Shown piece after piece: positions 1 to 7,345 of a stretch of 7,345 nucleotides of DNA. A model generated the notes under the pieces. That model was given only the letters and a program-made list of their open reading frames with translations. It was not told where the DNA came from and made no database searches. How positions within the stretch are numbered: the stretch's first letter is position 1; every line of letters starts with the position of its first letter. The translations under genes and the position numbers were made by a program. Origin of the DNA: Acidobacteriota bacterium (GTDB taxonomy: Bacteria; Acidobacteriota; Holophagae; Holophagales; Holophagaceae); contig JAJYBX010000052.1 in the NCBI GenBank assembly GCA_021778785.1, forward strand, positions 1 through 7,345, read 5' to 3'.

Positions 1-195
1 TTCAAGGATGCCGACCTGCTGGGCTTCCCCCTGCGCCTCATGGTGGGCACCAAGGGCCTCAAGGAGGGCGTGGTGGAACTGCGCGACCGCCGGACCAAGG
101 CCGTGCTGAAGCTCAAGCCCGAGGCCGCCGTGGCCGAGGTCTCCGCGGCCCGGGACCGCATCCTGCAGGAGCTGGAAACCGCGGGAGGTCGCTGA
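1..195 (+). CDS. proS: Prolyl-tRNA synthetase, C-terminal end (partial)
   Basis: The frame open from base 1 gives the last 64 residues of a protein that ends with TGA at 193-195; the 5' part lies outside the window. The residues read [16 protein letters not shown], then [13 protein letters not shown], then a closing helix. This is the usual end of the anticodon-binding domain of class II prolyl-tRNA synthetase, where a conserved 'D-x-(E/D)-L-x-G-x-P' strand is followed by 'G-x-(R/K)-x-L-K-E-G-x-(V/I)-E'. The enzyme attaches proline to tRNA-Pro in the cytoplasm, and this domain recognises the anticodon stem-loop. The catalytic and editing domains cannot be seen here. The stop codon shares one base with the next start codon (TGATG), so the two genes are co-transcribed and probably translationally coupled. 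The related anticodon-binding domains of ThrRS and HisRS are less likely because of the [10 protein letters not shown] and KEG signature. Confidence 0.88.
   Translation, partial: FKDADLLGFPLRLMVGTKGLKEGVVELRDRRTKAVLKLKPEAAVAEVSAARDRILQELETAGGR
183..188 (+). promoter_or_regulatory. Ribosome binding site of the 157-residue gene
   Basis: GGGAGG lies inside the last codons of proS, 6 nt before the ATG at 195. It is close to the anti-Shine-Dalgarno consensus at good spacing and fixes the start of the downstream gene despite the overlap with proS. Confidence 0.7.
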
Positions 196-668
196 TGGCC
201 GAAGGACGGGTCCACCTCACCACCTTCATCGAGGGCGTCCTGGTCCACGGCCAGCAGACCCCCTTCGTCCTGCTGGTCCCCTCGCCGCACAGCCCCCACC
301 GGGGCCTGCTCATGCCGGCCCAGGTGCCCTGGTCGCCGGGTTTCCTCCCCACGGCGCTGCTGAGCGCCCAGATCGAAGCGGCCTGGGGCATCCCCTTCCG
401 CTTCGTGGACTTGTCCACGTTGCCCGTGGTCTTCGACGAACGCACCAGCCGCCTCCCCACGCCCTGGCTCCTCCGGTTGGAGGGGCTGGAGGGCCAGCAG
501 CGGCTCTACCTCAGCCACCTGCTCCGCACCAAGGCCCCCGAGGACCTGCTTCCCCCGCCGCCCGCCGGCGGCCAGTGGATCAGCGAACGGGCCCTCCAGA
601 CCGTGGACCTGCTCCCAGGGGTGCGCAGGCTCTGCCAGTCCGCCCTCCAGGCGGTGATGGAGGCATAG
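195..668 (+). CDS. Unidentified 157-residue protein coupled to proS
   Basis: I do not recognise this protein. The ATG at 195 overlaps the proS stop by one base, and a strong Shine-Dalgarno sequence GGGAGG lies at 183-188 with 6 nt of spacing, so the start is well supported. The product has no signal peptide or membrane span and looks cytoplasmic. Residues 5-28 look like a pair of beta strands (VHLTTFIEGVLVHG, then PFVLLVP). Residues 37-70 contain a glycine/proline-rich turn and a helix ending AQIEAAWGIPFRF. Residues 90-111 look like another strand (PWLLRLEG, LYLSHLL), followed by a proline run (residues 120-123) and a C-terminal helix. This order of elements loosely resembles a Nudix fold, but the catalytic Nudix box (GX5EX7REUXEEXGU) is absent. 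A role beside ProS, or as an unrelated passenger in its operon, is open. The real-gene call rests on the start signals, the GC-rich codon positions and the hairpin after the stop. Confidence 0.75.
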   Translation: MAEGRVHLTTFIEGVLVHGQQTPFVLLVPSPHSPHRGLLMPAQVPWSPGFLPTALLSAQIEAAWGIPFRFVDLSTLPVVFDERTSRLPTPWLLRLEGLEGQQRLYLSHLLRTKAPEDLLPPPPAGGQWISERALQTVDLLPGVRRLCQSALQAVMEA

Positions 669-692
669 GGGCCAGGCCCGCCTTCCGTCCAT

Positions 693-726
693 ACGAGAAT
701 CGGCGCCCTGCGGCGCCGATTCTCGT
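693..726. terminator. Perfect 15-bp hairpin between convergent genes, likely bidirectional terminator
   Basis: The arm 693-707 (ACGAGAATCGGCGCC) is exactly complementary to 712-726, with a 4-nt loop CTGC. It lies 24 bp after the plus-strand stop at 668 and 24 bp after the minus-strand ndk stop at 751, so it sits midway between two converging genes and can serve both. Neither side has a run of T after the stem, so it is not a canonical intrinsic terminator. It may act as a U-tract-less terminator, or as a 3'-end stabiliser combined with Rho. Confidence 0.7.
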
Positions 727-737
727 CAGGGCCCCAG

Positions 738-749
738 CCCCCCGGGGGG
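738..749. repeat. Six-C/six-G palindrome next to the ndk stop codon
   Basis: Six C followed by six G forms a perfect 12-bp palindrome one base from the ndk stop codon (751-753). With no spacer it cannot fold fully as a hairpin, since at least 3 bases must form the loop, but a short GC stem is possible. It may add to the 3' structure of ndk or be chance in GC-rich DNA. Confidence 0.4.
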
Positions 750-750
750 A

Positions 751-1170
751 TTACTGCTGCTCGAAGGCGTTGAAGAAGTAGCTCACTTCGAACGCCGCGC
801 TCTCGGGCTTGTCGGAGCCATGGGTGGCGTTGCGGCCGATGCTCGCGCCGAAGCGCTTGCGGAGGGTCCCTTCGGCGGCCTTGGCGGGATCCGTGGCGCC
901 CATGAGGTCGCGCCAGCCGAGGATGGCGTTCTCGCCCTCGAGGACCATGAGGGCCACGGGGCCCTCGGTCATGAAGGCCTCCAGCTCGGGATAGAAGCCC
1001 TTGCCCACGTGCTCGTGGTAGAAACCCTTGCAGATGCCGGCCGTCAGGCGCGTCAGCTTCAGGCCCACGATCTTCAGGCCGCCCCGCTCGATGGCGGAGA
1101 GGATCTCGCCGATGTGGCCGTCCTTGACGGCATCGGGCTTGACGATGGCAAAGGTGCGCTCGAGGGCCAT
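751..1170 (-). CDS. ndk: Nucleoside diphosphate kinase
   Basis: This 139-residue protein transfers the gamma phosphate of ATP to nucleoside diphosphates through a phosphohistidine intermediate, keeping the NTP and dNTP pools balanced in the cytoplasm. The family signatures are all visible: the N-terminal strand ERTFAIVKPDAV with the conserved Lys11; Tyr51 in GFYHEH; the segment LMVLEGENAI; the MGATDP nucleotide-binding segment; and the active-site block IGRNATHGSD with catalytic His117. Length matches the usual 135-150. The frame stays open upstream to an ATG at 1227. The start at 1170 is preferred because it gives the family's normal N-terminus (MALERTFAIVKPD) and has GGAGG 4 nt upstream. 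The stretch usually written RPFF is KGFY here (residues 57-60), a mild variation away from the catalytic histidine. It is a single-gene unit divergent from secA and convergent with the proS-linked gene. Confidence 0.96.
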   Translation of the reverse strand: MALERTFAIVKPDAVKDGHIGEILSAIERGGLKIVGLKLTRLTAGICKGFYHEHVGKGFYPELEAFMTEGPVALMVLEGENAILGWRDLMGATDPAKAAEGTLRKRFGASIGRNATHGSDKPESAAFEVSYFFNAFEQQ

Positions 1171-1174
1171 GGTT

Positions 1175-1179
1175 CCTCC
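1175..1179 (-). promoter_or_regulatory. Ribosome binding site deciding the ndk start
   Basis: Read on the minus strand, GGAGG stands 4 nt before the ATG at 1170-1168. It decides in favour of this start over the upstream in-frame ATG at 1227, which would add 19 residues unlike any Ndk N-terminus. Confidence 0.65.
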
Positions 1180-1223
1180 GGAATCCAAACGATCAGTGTG
1201 CCCGGGGCTCGTAAAACCCGCAA

Positions 1224-1237
1224 CCAAGGACCCTTGG
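1224..1237. repeat. Short inverted repeat in the ndk/secA divergent region
   Basis: CCAAGG at 1224-1229 and CCTTGG at 1232-1237 form a 6+6 bp inverted repeat with a 2-bp centre, in the middle of the 139-bp gap between the divergent ndk and secA starts. The size and symmetry would suit a dimeric regulator's half-sites, but nothing else shows that it is an operator. Confidence 0.3.
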
Positions 1238-1253
1238 CTTCAAGCTCCGGAGG

Positions 1254-1282
1254 TGGGCATCCGGGATCCGCCGCGCTACAAT
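1254..1282 (+). promoter_or_regulatory. Candidate sigma-70-type promoter for secA
   Basis: TACAAT at 1277-1282 matches five of six bases of the -10 consensus. TGGGCA at 1254-1259 matches four of six bases of the -35 consensus at the ideal 17-bp spacing. Transcription would start near 1289, leaving a leader of about 20 nt before the secA ATG. It is the best promoter-like match in the 1171-1309 gap. For ndk on the opposite strand I see no convincing pair of hexamers. Confidence 0.4.
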
Positions 1283-1309
1283 CAACGGTTTACGTGATCG
1301 GACGGATCC

Positions 1310-3928
<2,619 letters not shown>

Positions 3929-3952
3929 GATCCGGGGCCTCCCCTGCCGGTG

Positions 3953-3983
3953 AAACGCGAGGGCCGCAAGGCCCTCGCGTTTT
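3953..3983 (+). terminator. Intrinsic terminator of secA
   Basis: The arm 3953-3965 (AAACGCGAGGGCC) pairs perfectly with 3970-3982 around a GCAA loop, which is a GNRA-type tetraloop. The stem ends in a TTTT run (3980-3983). It begins 25 nt after the secA stop codon. This is a strong Rho-independent terminator despite the short U-tract. The matching A run on the other side could let it work in reverse, but no minus-strand gene ends here. Confidence 0.88.
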
Positions 3984-4022
3984 GCTAGAGCCGGACCTCC
4001 AGCCCTGGTAGGTTCTCTGGAT

Positions 4023-4874
4023 ATGGAACTCATCATCGTCACGGGCCTTTCCGGGGCCGGCCGGCACTCGGTGCTGGGGGCCCTCGAGGACAGCGGCTGT
4101 ACCGCGCTCGACAATGTGCCCGCGCGCCTGCTGGAGCCCCTGCTCGAGCTCGAGGCCAAGCTGCGCCCTGGCCGGGATCGCCTGGCGGTGGGCATGGACA
4201 GCCGCCAGGAGGACTTCGTCCACGATTTCGAGCCGCTCATGGCGCGCCTCCAGGACGGCAGCATTCCGGTCCAGGTGGTCTTCGTGGAGGCCGAGGACAG
4301 TGTGCTGTTGCGGCGCTACTCGGAGACCCGGCGCCCCCACCACCTGGCGCTGCTCGGCACCGCCGAGGAGGGCATCCGGCGCGAGCGGGAGCTGTTGGCC
4401 CCCATCCGGGCCCAGGCCAGCATCATCCTCGACACCAGCCAGCTGAGCCTCTCGGAGCTGCGGCAGCGGCTGGCCTCCCTCCTGCCCGACCTGCCCGCCC
4501 GGGAGACGGCCATCCGCCTGCTCAGTTTCGGCTTCAAGCGGGGCGTGCCCCCGGATGCGGATGTGGTGCTGGACGCCCGGTTCCTGCCGAACCCCTTCTA
4601 TGTGGAGGCCCTGAAGCCCCTCAGCGGGAAGGATTCACCGGTGAAGGAATACCTGCTGGAGTATCCGGAGTTCCGCGAGTTCCTGGATCGCACCGAGTCC
4701 TGGCTGCGCTGGTCCCTCCCCCTGGTGCGCCAGGAGGGCCGGGCCTACCACACCCTGGCCATCGGCTGCACCGGCGGCCAGCACCGCTCCGTGGCGCTGG
4801 TGGAACTCCTCGCGCAGCGGCTGCGGCCGGACGTGGCGGCCCTGGTGGTCCGCCACCGCGAACTGAAGGGCTGA
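4023..4874 (+). CDS. rapZ: RapZ/YvcJ-family nucleotide-binding protein with altered P-loop
   Basis: This 283-residue protein belongs to the RapZ (YhbJ/YvcJ) family, usually 280-300 residues. In E. coli, RapZ delivers the sRNA GlmZ to RNase E and so controls glucosamine-6-phosphate synthase; in Bacillus, YvcJ hydrolyses GTP. Family blocks seen: the N-terminal GLSGAG loop (8-13), ALDNVP (28-33), VVFVEAEDSVLLRRYSETRR (85-104), and in the C-terminal domain SFGFKRGVPPDAD (168-180), LDARFLPNP (183-191) and GCTGGQHRSV (248-257). The P-loop is odd: residues 14-15 are Arg-His, where most members have Lys-Ser. Lys-to-Arg also occurs in actinobacterial members, but His at the next position is unusual as far as I know. 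The ATG at 4023 gives the normal family N-terminus (MELIIVTGLSGAG); the nearest ribosome-binding-like stretch, GGTAGG at 4007-4012, is 10 nt away and weak. It starts 39 nt after the secA terminator, and no clear promoter is visible. GlmY/GlmZ-type RNAs are not expected outside enterobacteria, so its target here is unknown. Confidence 0.93.
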   Translation: MELIIVTGLSGAGRHSVLGALEDSGCTALDNVPARLLEPLLELEAKLRPGRDRLAVGMDSRQEDFVHDFEPLMARLQDGSIPVQVVFVEAEDSVLLRRYSETRRPHHLALLGTAEEGIRRERELLAPIRAQASIILDTSQLSLSELRQRLASLLPDLPARETAIRLLSFGFKRGVPPDADVVLDARFLPNPFYVEALKPLSGKDSPVKEYLLEYPEFREFLDRTESWLRWSLPLVRQEGRAYHTLAIGCTGGQHRSVALVELLAQRLRPDVAALVVRHRELKG

Positions 4875-5996
4875 TCAGGCCTCCCGGAACACCACGTTCC
4901 GCTTCGCCAGCTCGGCCCGGATGAACTCCCAGCCGCCGGGGGTGCGGCCGATGAACTCCGGCGGGCTGATGCCCTTGCGGGTGAACCCGCCAGAGGCCAC
5001 CAGCCGCACCGCCGCCGTGGCGGTGTAGCCCGTGGTGCGGGCCATGGAGGTGGTCTTCGAGGCGGGATCGTAGCGGTCCAGGAGGTTCAGTTCGGTCCGC
5101 ACGGGCCGGCCCGCCTGCTCGCCCTCCACCACCACCCGCATGATGGTGAAATCCTCGTCCCCCTCCTGCATGAACCACAGGGGGAAGAGCAGGGCGGTGG
5201 AGAGGTCCAGGGGGCTGACCTCCTCGTCGCCCACCTTGATCCGGTCCTTGCGGAAGAAGCCGCTCTCGCGGAGCATCCGCATCTTCTCGATGTGGCCGGG
5301 ATATCGCAGGGTCTTCTCCTTCATGTCCGGCACGCCGGGGAAGGACTGGATGAGGCTCCGGAGGCCGTCGGTGTTGAAGGATTCCAGGGTGCCCAGGCCC
5401 GCGAAATCCAGCAGCTCGGGCTCGGAGAGGGCGGGCATCGTCACCGTGCGCCCCTCCTCCACGTAGCGGGCGGGCCGGGTGTACTCCTCGATGACGTCGA
5501 TGGGGCTGAAACCGGCCTTGTATTCGTAGGGCCAGGTGCGCACCACCGGCAGGCCGCCCACCAGGCACTCGAAGCGCGTCACCCGGTCCCAGCGCCGCTC
5601 GGTGTCGCCCAGGATGATGTTGCCGCAGCCCGGCGCGATGCCGCAGTCCACCACGGCCGTGAGGTTCCGGGCCTTCGCCAGTTCGTCCAGCTCGAAGCAG
5701 TCCTCGTCGAAGAAGGAGATGTCCACCAGGGTCCTGCCCGCCTCCAGCACGGCCTTCGCCGTTGCGAAGCCCATGAAGCCGGGCACGGCGCCCACCACCA
5801 GATCCGCGTCCGCCACGGCAGCCTGGACCCCCGCGGGCGTGGCGAGGTCGGCCTTCCGCGTGGCGATTCCGGAGGCGGCCATGCGGGCCAGGGCCTCCTC
5901 CGAGCGATCGGCCACGGTCACCTTGAAATCCGGGGCGAGATCCCTGGCCATGGCGCTGCCGACGCGGCCGGCCCCCAGAACGACGATGTGGGACAT
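4875..5996 (-). CDS. Saccharopine dehydrogenase-family oxidoreductase, probable L-lysine 6-dehydrogenase
   Basis: The 373-residue product begins with a Rossmann fold: MSHIVVLGAGRVGSAMARDL with GAGRVG at residues 8-13. Asp30 closes the second strand (VTVADRS), which favours NAD over NADP. The middle and C-terminal parts contain VVDCGIAPGCGNIILG (115-130), CLVGGLP (144-150), RYPGHIEKMRML (231-242) and TSMARTTGYTATAAVRL (316-332). This pattern matches saccharopine-dehydrogenase-like proteins and, from memory, particularly L-lysine 6-dehydrogenase of Geobacillus stearothermophilus. That enzyme converts lysine and NAD to allysine, ammonia and NADH in the cytoplasm. Saccharopine dehydrogenase proper or a carboxynorspermidine synthase-like activity are alternatives. 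The start at 5996 is chosen because it begins the Rossmann fold directly and has AGGAG 6 nt upstream. The frame remains open far upstream, but there it only shadows the permease gene. It follows the permease gene by 14 bp, and its stop codon abuts that of rapZ. Confidence 0.87.
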   Translation of the reverse strand: MSHIVVLGAGRVGSAMARDLAPDFKVTVADRSEEALARMAASGIATRKADLATPAGVQAAVADADLVVGAVPGFMGFATAKAVLEAGRTLVDISFFDEDCFELDELAKARNLTAVVDCGIAPGCGNIILGDTERRWDRVTRFECLVGGLPVVRTWPYEYKAGFSPIDVIEEYTRPARYVEEGRTVTMPALSEPELLDFAGLGTLESFNTDGLRSLIQSFPGVPDMKEKTLRYPGHIEKMRMLRESGFFRKDRIKVGDEEVSPLDLSTALLFPLWFMQEGDEDFTIMRVVVEGEQAGRPVRTELNLLDRYDPASKTTSMARTTGYTATAAVRLVASGGFTRKGISPPEFIGRTPGGWEFIRAELAKRNVVFREA

Positions 5997-6002
5997 GGAT
6001 GA

Positions 6003-6007
6003 CTCCT
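6003..6007 (-). promoter_or_regulatory. Ribosome binding site deciding the dehydrogenase start
   Basis: On the minus strand AGGAG lies 6 nt before the ATG at 5996-5994, inside the 14-bp gap after the permease stop. It fixes the start of the dehydrogenase, whose frame has no upstream stop until about 7151. Confidence 0.7.
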
Positions 6008-6010
6008 GGT

Positions 6011-7345
6011 TCAGGCGGGGACGGCGCGGGGCCGCACGGCGAGGTAGACGGGCCAGCCCGCGGCCACCAGCGCGAGGCCGGGCCACGAGAAGCTGGGGCG
6101 GTAGAGGAAGAGGGCGCCCACGATGGCGATCGCGCCCAGGAGGTACAGGGCCGGCACGAAAGGGTAGCCCCACACGCGCACCGGCCGGGGCAGGTCGGGC
6201 TGCCGCCAGCGGAGGAGGAACACGCCGCCCACGGTGATGACGTAGAAGAGGATCGTCGGCAGCATCACGAAGTCGAGGAGCTGGCCGTAGGTGCCCGTGA
6301 GGGTCAGGGCGCAGGTCCACAGGGCCTGGATCCAGAGCCCGAAGCCGGGGACCCCGTGGGCGTTCAGTTTCGCCGCGCTGGGGTAGAACAGGCCGTCCTC
6401 CGCCATGCGCTGGTAGACCCGGGCCCCGGAGAGGATCAGGCCGTTCAGGCAGCCGAACATGGAGACGAGGATGGAACCGGCCATGATGAGCCCGCCGCCG
6501 GAGCCCAGCAGGGCCTCCAGGGCCGCGCTGCCCACCCGGTCCTGGGGGGCGTTGGCGATGCCCGTGGGGCCGAGCACCCGCAGGTAGGCGCCGTTGGCCA
6601 GGATGTAGAGGCCGCAGACCATCGTGGTGCCGATGAGCAGGGAGAGGGGGATGGTCCGCTCCGGGTGCTTCACCTCGCCCGCGATGAACGTGACGGAGTT
6701 CCAGGCGTCCGCCGAGAACATGCTGCCCGTCTGCACCACCAGCAGGGCCGTGAGGAAGGGCAGGGCGGGATCGTGCGTGGCGGGCAGGTAGGCCCCGGCG
6801 GCCGGGGCGGCGGCGGGGTGGAGCCACAGGCCCAGGACCACCAGGGCGGCCAGGCCGCCGATCTTGGCCACGGTGAAGAGATCCTGGATGCGCGCGCCCA
6901 GCTTCACGCCGTAGAGGTTCACGGCGCTCAGGAGGGCCACCACTGCGATGGCGGAGAGCCGGGCCGGGGTGAGGCCCAGGTGGTAGGGGCCCACGGCGAT
7001 GGCGCGGGTGAGGTGGACCATGGGCAGGTCCAGGTGGGGCCCGATCCACACCGCGTCGCTGACGGCAGGGAAGAAACTGCCGAGGTACTTCCCGAAGCCC
7101 ACGGCCACGGCGGCGATGGTGCCGCACTCGATGACCACGAAGAAGGTCCACCCATAGAGGAAGCCCGTGCCCGGGCCGTAGATCTCCCGCAGGTAGGTGT
7201 ACTGCCCGCCCGCCTTGGGGAAGAGCCCCGCCAGCTCGCCGTAGCTGAGGGCCGCGAAGAGCGTCAGGACGGCCGTCAGGCCCCAGGCGATCAGCAGGAA
7301 GCTGCCCGAGTGTCCCGTGCGCACCATGTCCGCCGCGACGATGAA
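6011..7345 (-). CDS. APC-superfamily amino acid permease (5' end cut by window edge)
   Basis: This is an inner-membrane transporter with 444 residues visible. The frame runs open to the window edge, and its first residues FIVAAD precede the first internal Met at 7327. FIV-(A/S)-AD normally lies at the end of the first helix of APC permeases, so about 15-40 residues including most of TM1 are missing and the Met at 7327 is not the true start. Eleven hydrophobic segments can be traced at about residues 15-38, 58-92, 127-146, 157-176, 195-215, 232-255, 280-306, 334-350, 353-378, 394-415 and 418-436; with TM1 this makes the typical 12. Family motifs: FPKAGGQYTYLREIYGP (42-58), GFLYGW (61-66) and the cytoplasmic loop GEVKHPERTIPLSL (223-236). 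An Ala/Pro-rich loop (177-190) follows TM5. It most resembles the amino acid exchangers of the LAT/SteT type. Substrate cannot be read from sequence; the following lysine-dehydrogenase-like gene, 14 bp downstream, suggests lysine or another amino acid. Confidence 0.9.
   Translation of the reverse strand, partial: FIVAADMVRTGHSGSFLLIAWGLTAVLTLFAALSYGELAGLFPKAGGQYTYLREIYGPGTGFLYGWTFFVVIECGTIAAVAVGFGKYLGSFFPAVSDAVWIGPHLDLPMVHLTRAIAVGPYHLGLTPARLSAIAVVALLSAVNLYGVKLGARIQDLFTVAKIGGLAALVVLGLWLHPAAAPAAGAYLPATHDPALPFLTALLVVQTGSMFSADAWNSVTFIAGEVKHPERTIPLSLLIGTTMVCGLYILANGAYLRVLGPTGIANAPQDRVGSAALEALLGSGGGLIMAGSILVSMFGCLNGLILSGARVYQRMAEDGLFYPSAAKLNAHGVPGFGLWIQALWTCALTLTGTYGQLLDFVMLPTILFYVITVGGVFLLRWRQPDLPRPVRVWGYPFVPALYLLGAIAIVGALFLYRPSFSWPGLALVAAGWPVYLAVRPRAVPA

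Noticed and set aside
575..781. A 68-codon plus-strand frame running from the proS-linked gene past its hairpin
   Set aside because: It overlaps a better supported gene, passes through the hairpin at 693-726 into the end of ndk, and has Arg/Pro-rich artefact composition.
1171..1227. N-terminal extension of ndk to the ATG at 1227
   Set aside because: The extra 19 residues do not resemble any Ndk N-terminus, and the start at 1170 has GGAGG at good spacing.
1264..1309. GGATCC occurring twice (1264-1269 and 1304-1309) before secA
   Set aside because: Two 6-bp palindromes in GC-rich DNA are expected by chance, and no further shared sequence flanks them.
4621..5568. A 315-codon minus-strand frame overlapping rapZ and the dehydrogenase gene
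   Set aside because: It is low-complexity Gly/Pro/Arg/His sequence in the wrong frame of the dehydrogenase and opposite rapZ, so it is a compositional artefact.
5997..7151. Upstream extension of the dehydrogenase frame, which would give a 758-residue fusion protein
   Set aside because: The added part is Arg/Pro/Gly/His-rich out-of-frame reading of the permease gene. The Rossmann-fold start at 5996 has its own AGGAG, so a fusion is not supported.

Overview
This is a GC-rich, densely coded stretch of bacterial chromosome holding housekeeping and metabolic genes. Codon third positions are strongly G/C, intergenic gaps are short and simple hairpins follow some genes. The protein sequences and GC content would fit a Holophagae-like acidobacterium (Geothrix/Holophaga type). 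That is inference only, because no rRNA or other marker gene is present. I see no mobile element, CRISPR array, tRNA or rRNA, and no clear sign of horizontal transfer.

Layout. (1) Bases 1-668, plus strand: the 3' end of a prolyl-tRNA synthetase gene, overlapping by one base (TGATG) a 157-codon gene that I do not recognise. (2) Bases 669-750: a gap between convergent genes with a perfect 15-bp hairpin and a 6C/6G palindrome. (3) Bases 751-1170, minus strand: nucleoside diphosphate kinase (ndk). (4) Bases 1171-1309: a divergent promoter region between ndk and secA. (5) Bases 1310-3928, plus strand: a full-length SecA that lacks the C-terminal zinc-binding tail, followed by a textbook intrinsic terminator. 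(6) Bases 4023-4874, plus strand: a RapZ/YvcJ-family protein with an altered P-loop. (7) Bases 4875-7345, minus strand: a two-gene operon. An amino-acid permease of the APC superfamily, cut by the right edge of the window, is followed after 14 bp by a saccharopine-dehydrogenase-family enzyme that looks most like lysine 6-dehydrogenase.

How the genes fit together. ProS charges tRNA-Pro, Ndk balances nucleoside triphosphates, SecA drives protein export, and RapZ is a regulator of envelope-precursor or central metabolism in other bacteria. These are neighbours rather than one pathway. The permease and dehydrogenase pair does suggest a joint job: import of an amino acid, plausibly lysine, and its NAD-linked oxidative deamination. 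No convincing undescribed system was found. The points most worth a second look are the unidentified proS-coupled protein, the RapZ P-loop and the permease/dehydrogenase pair.
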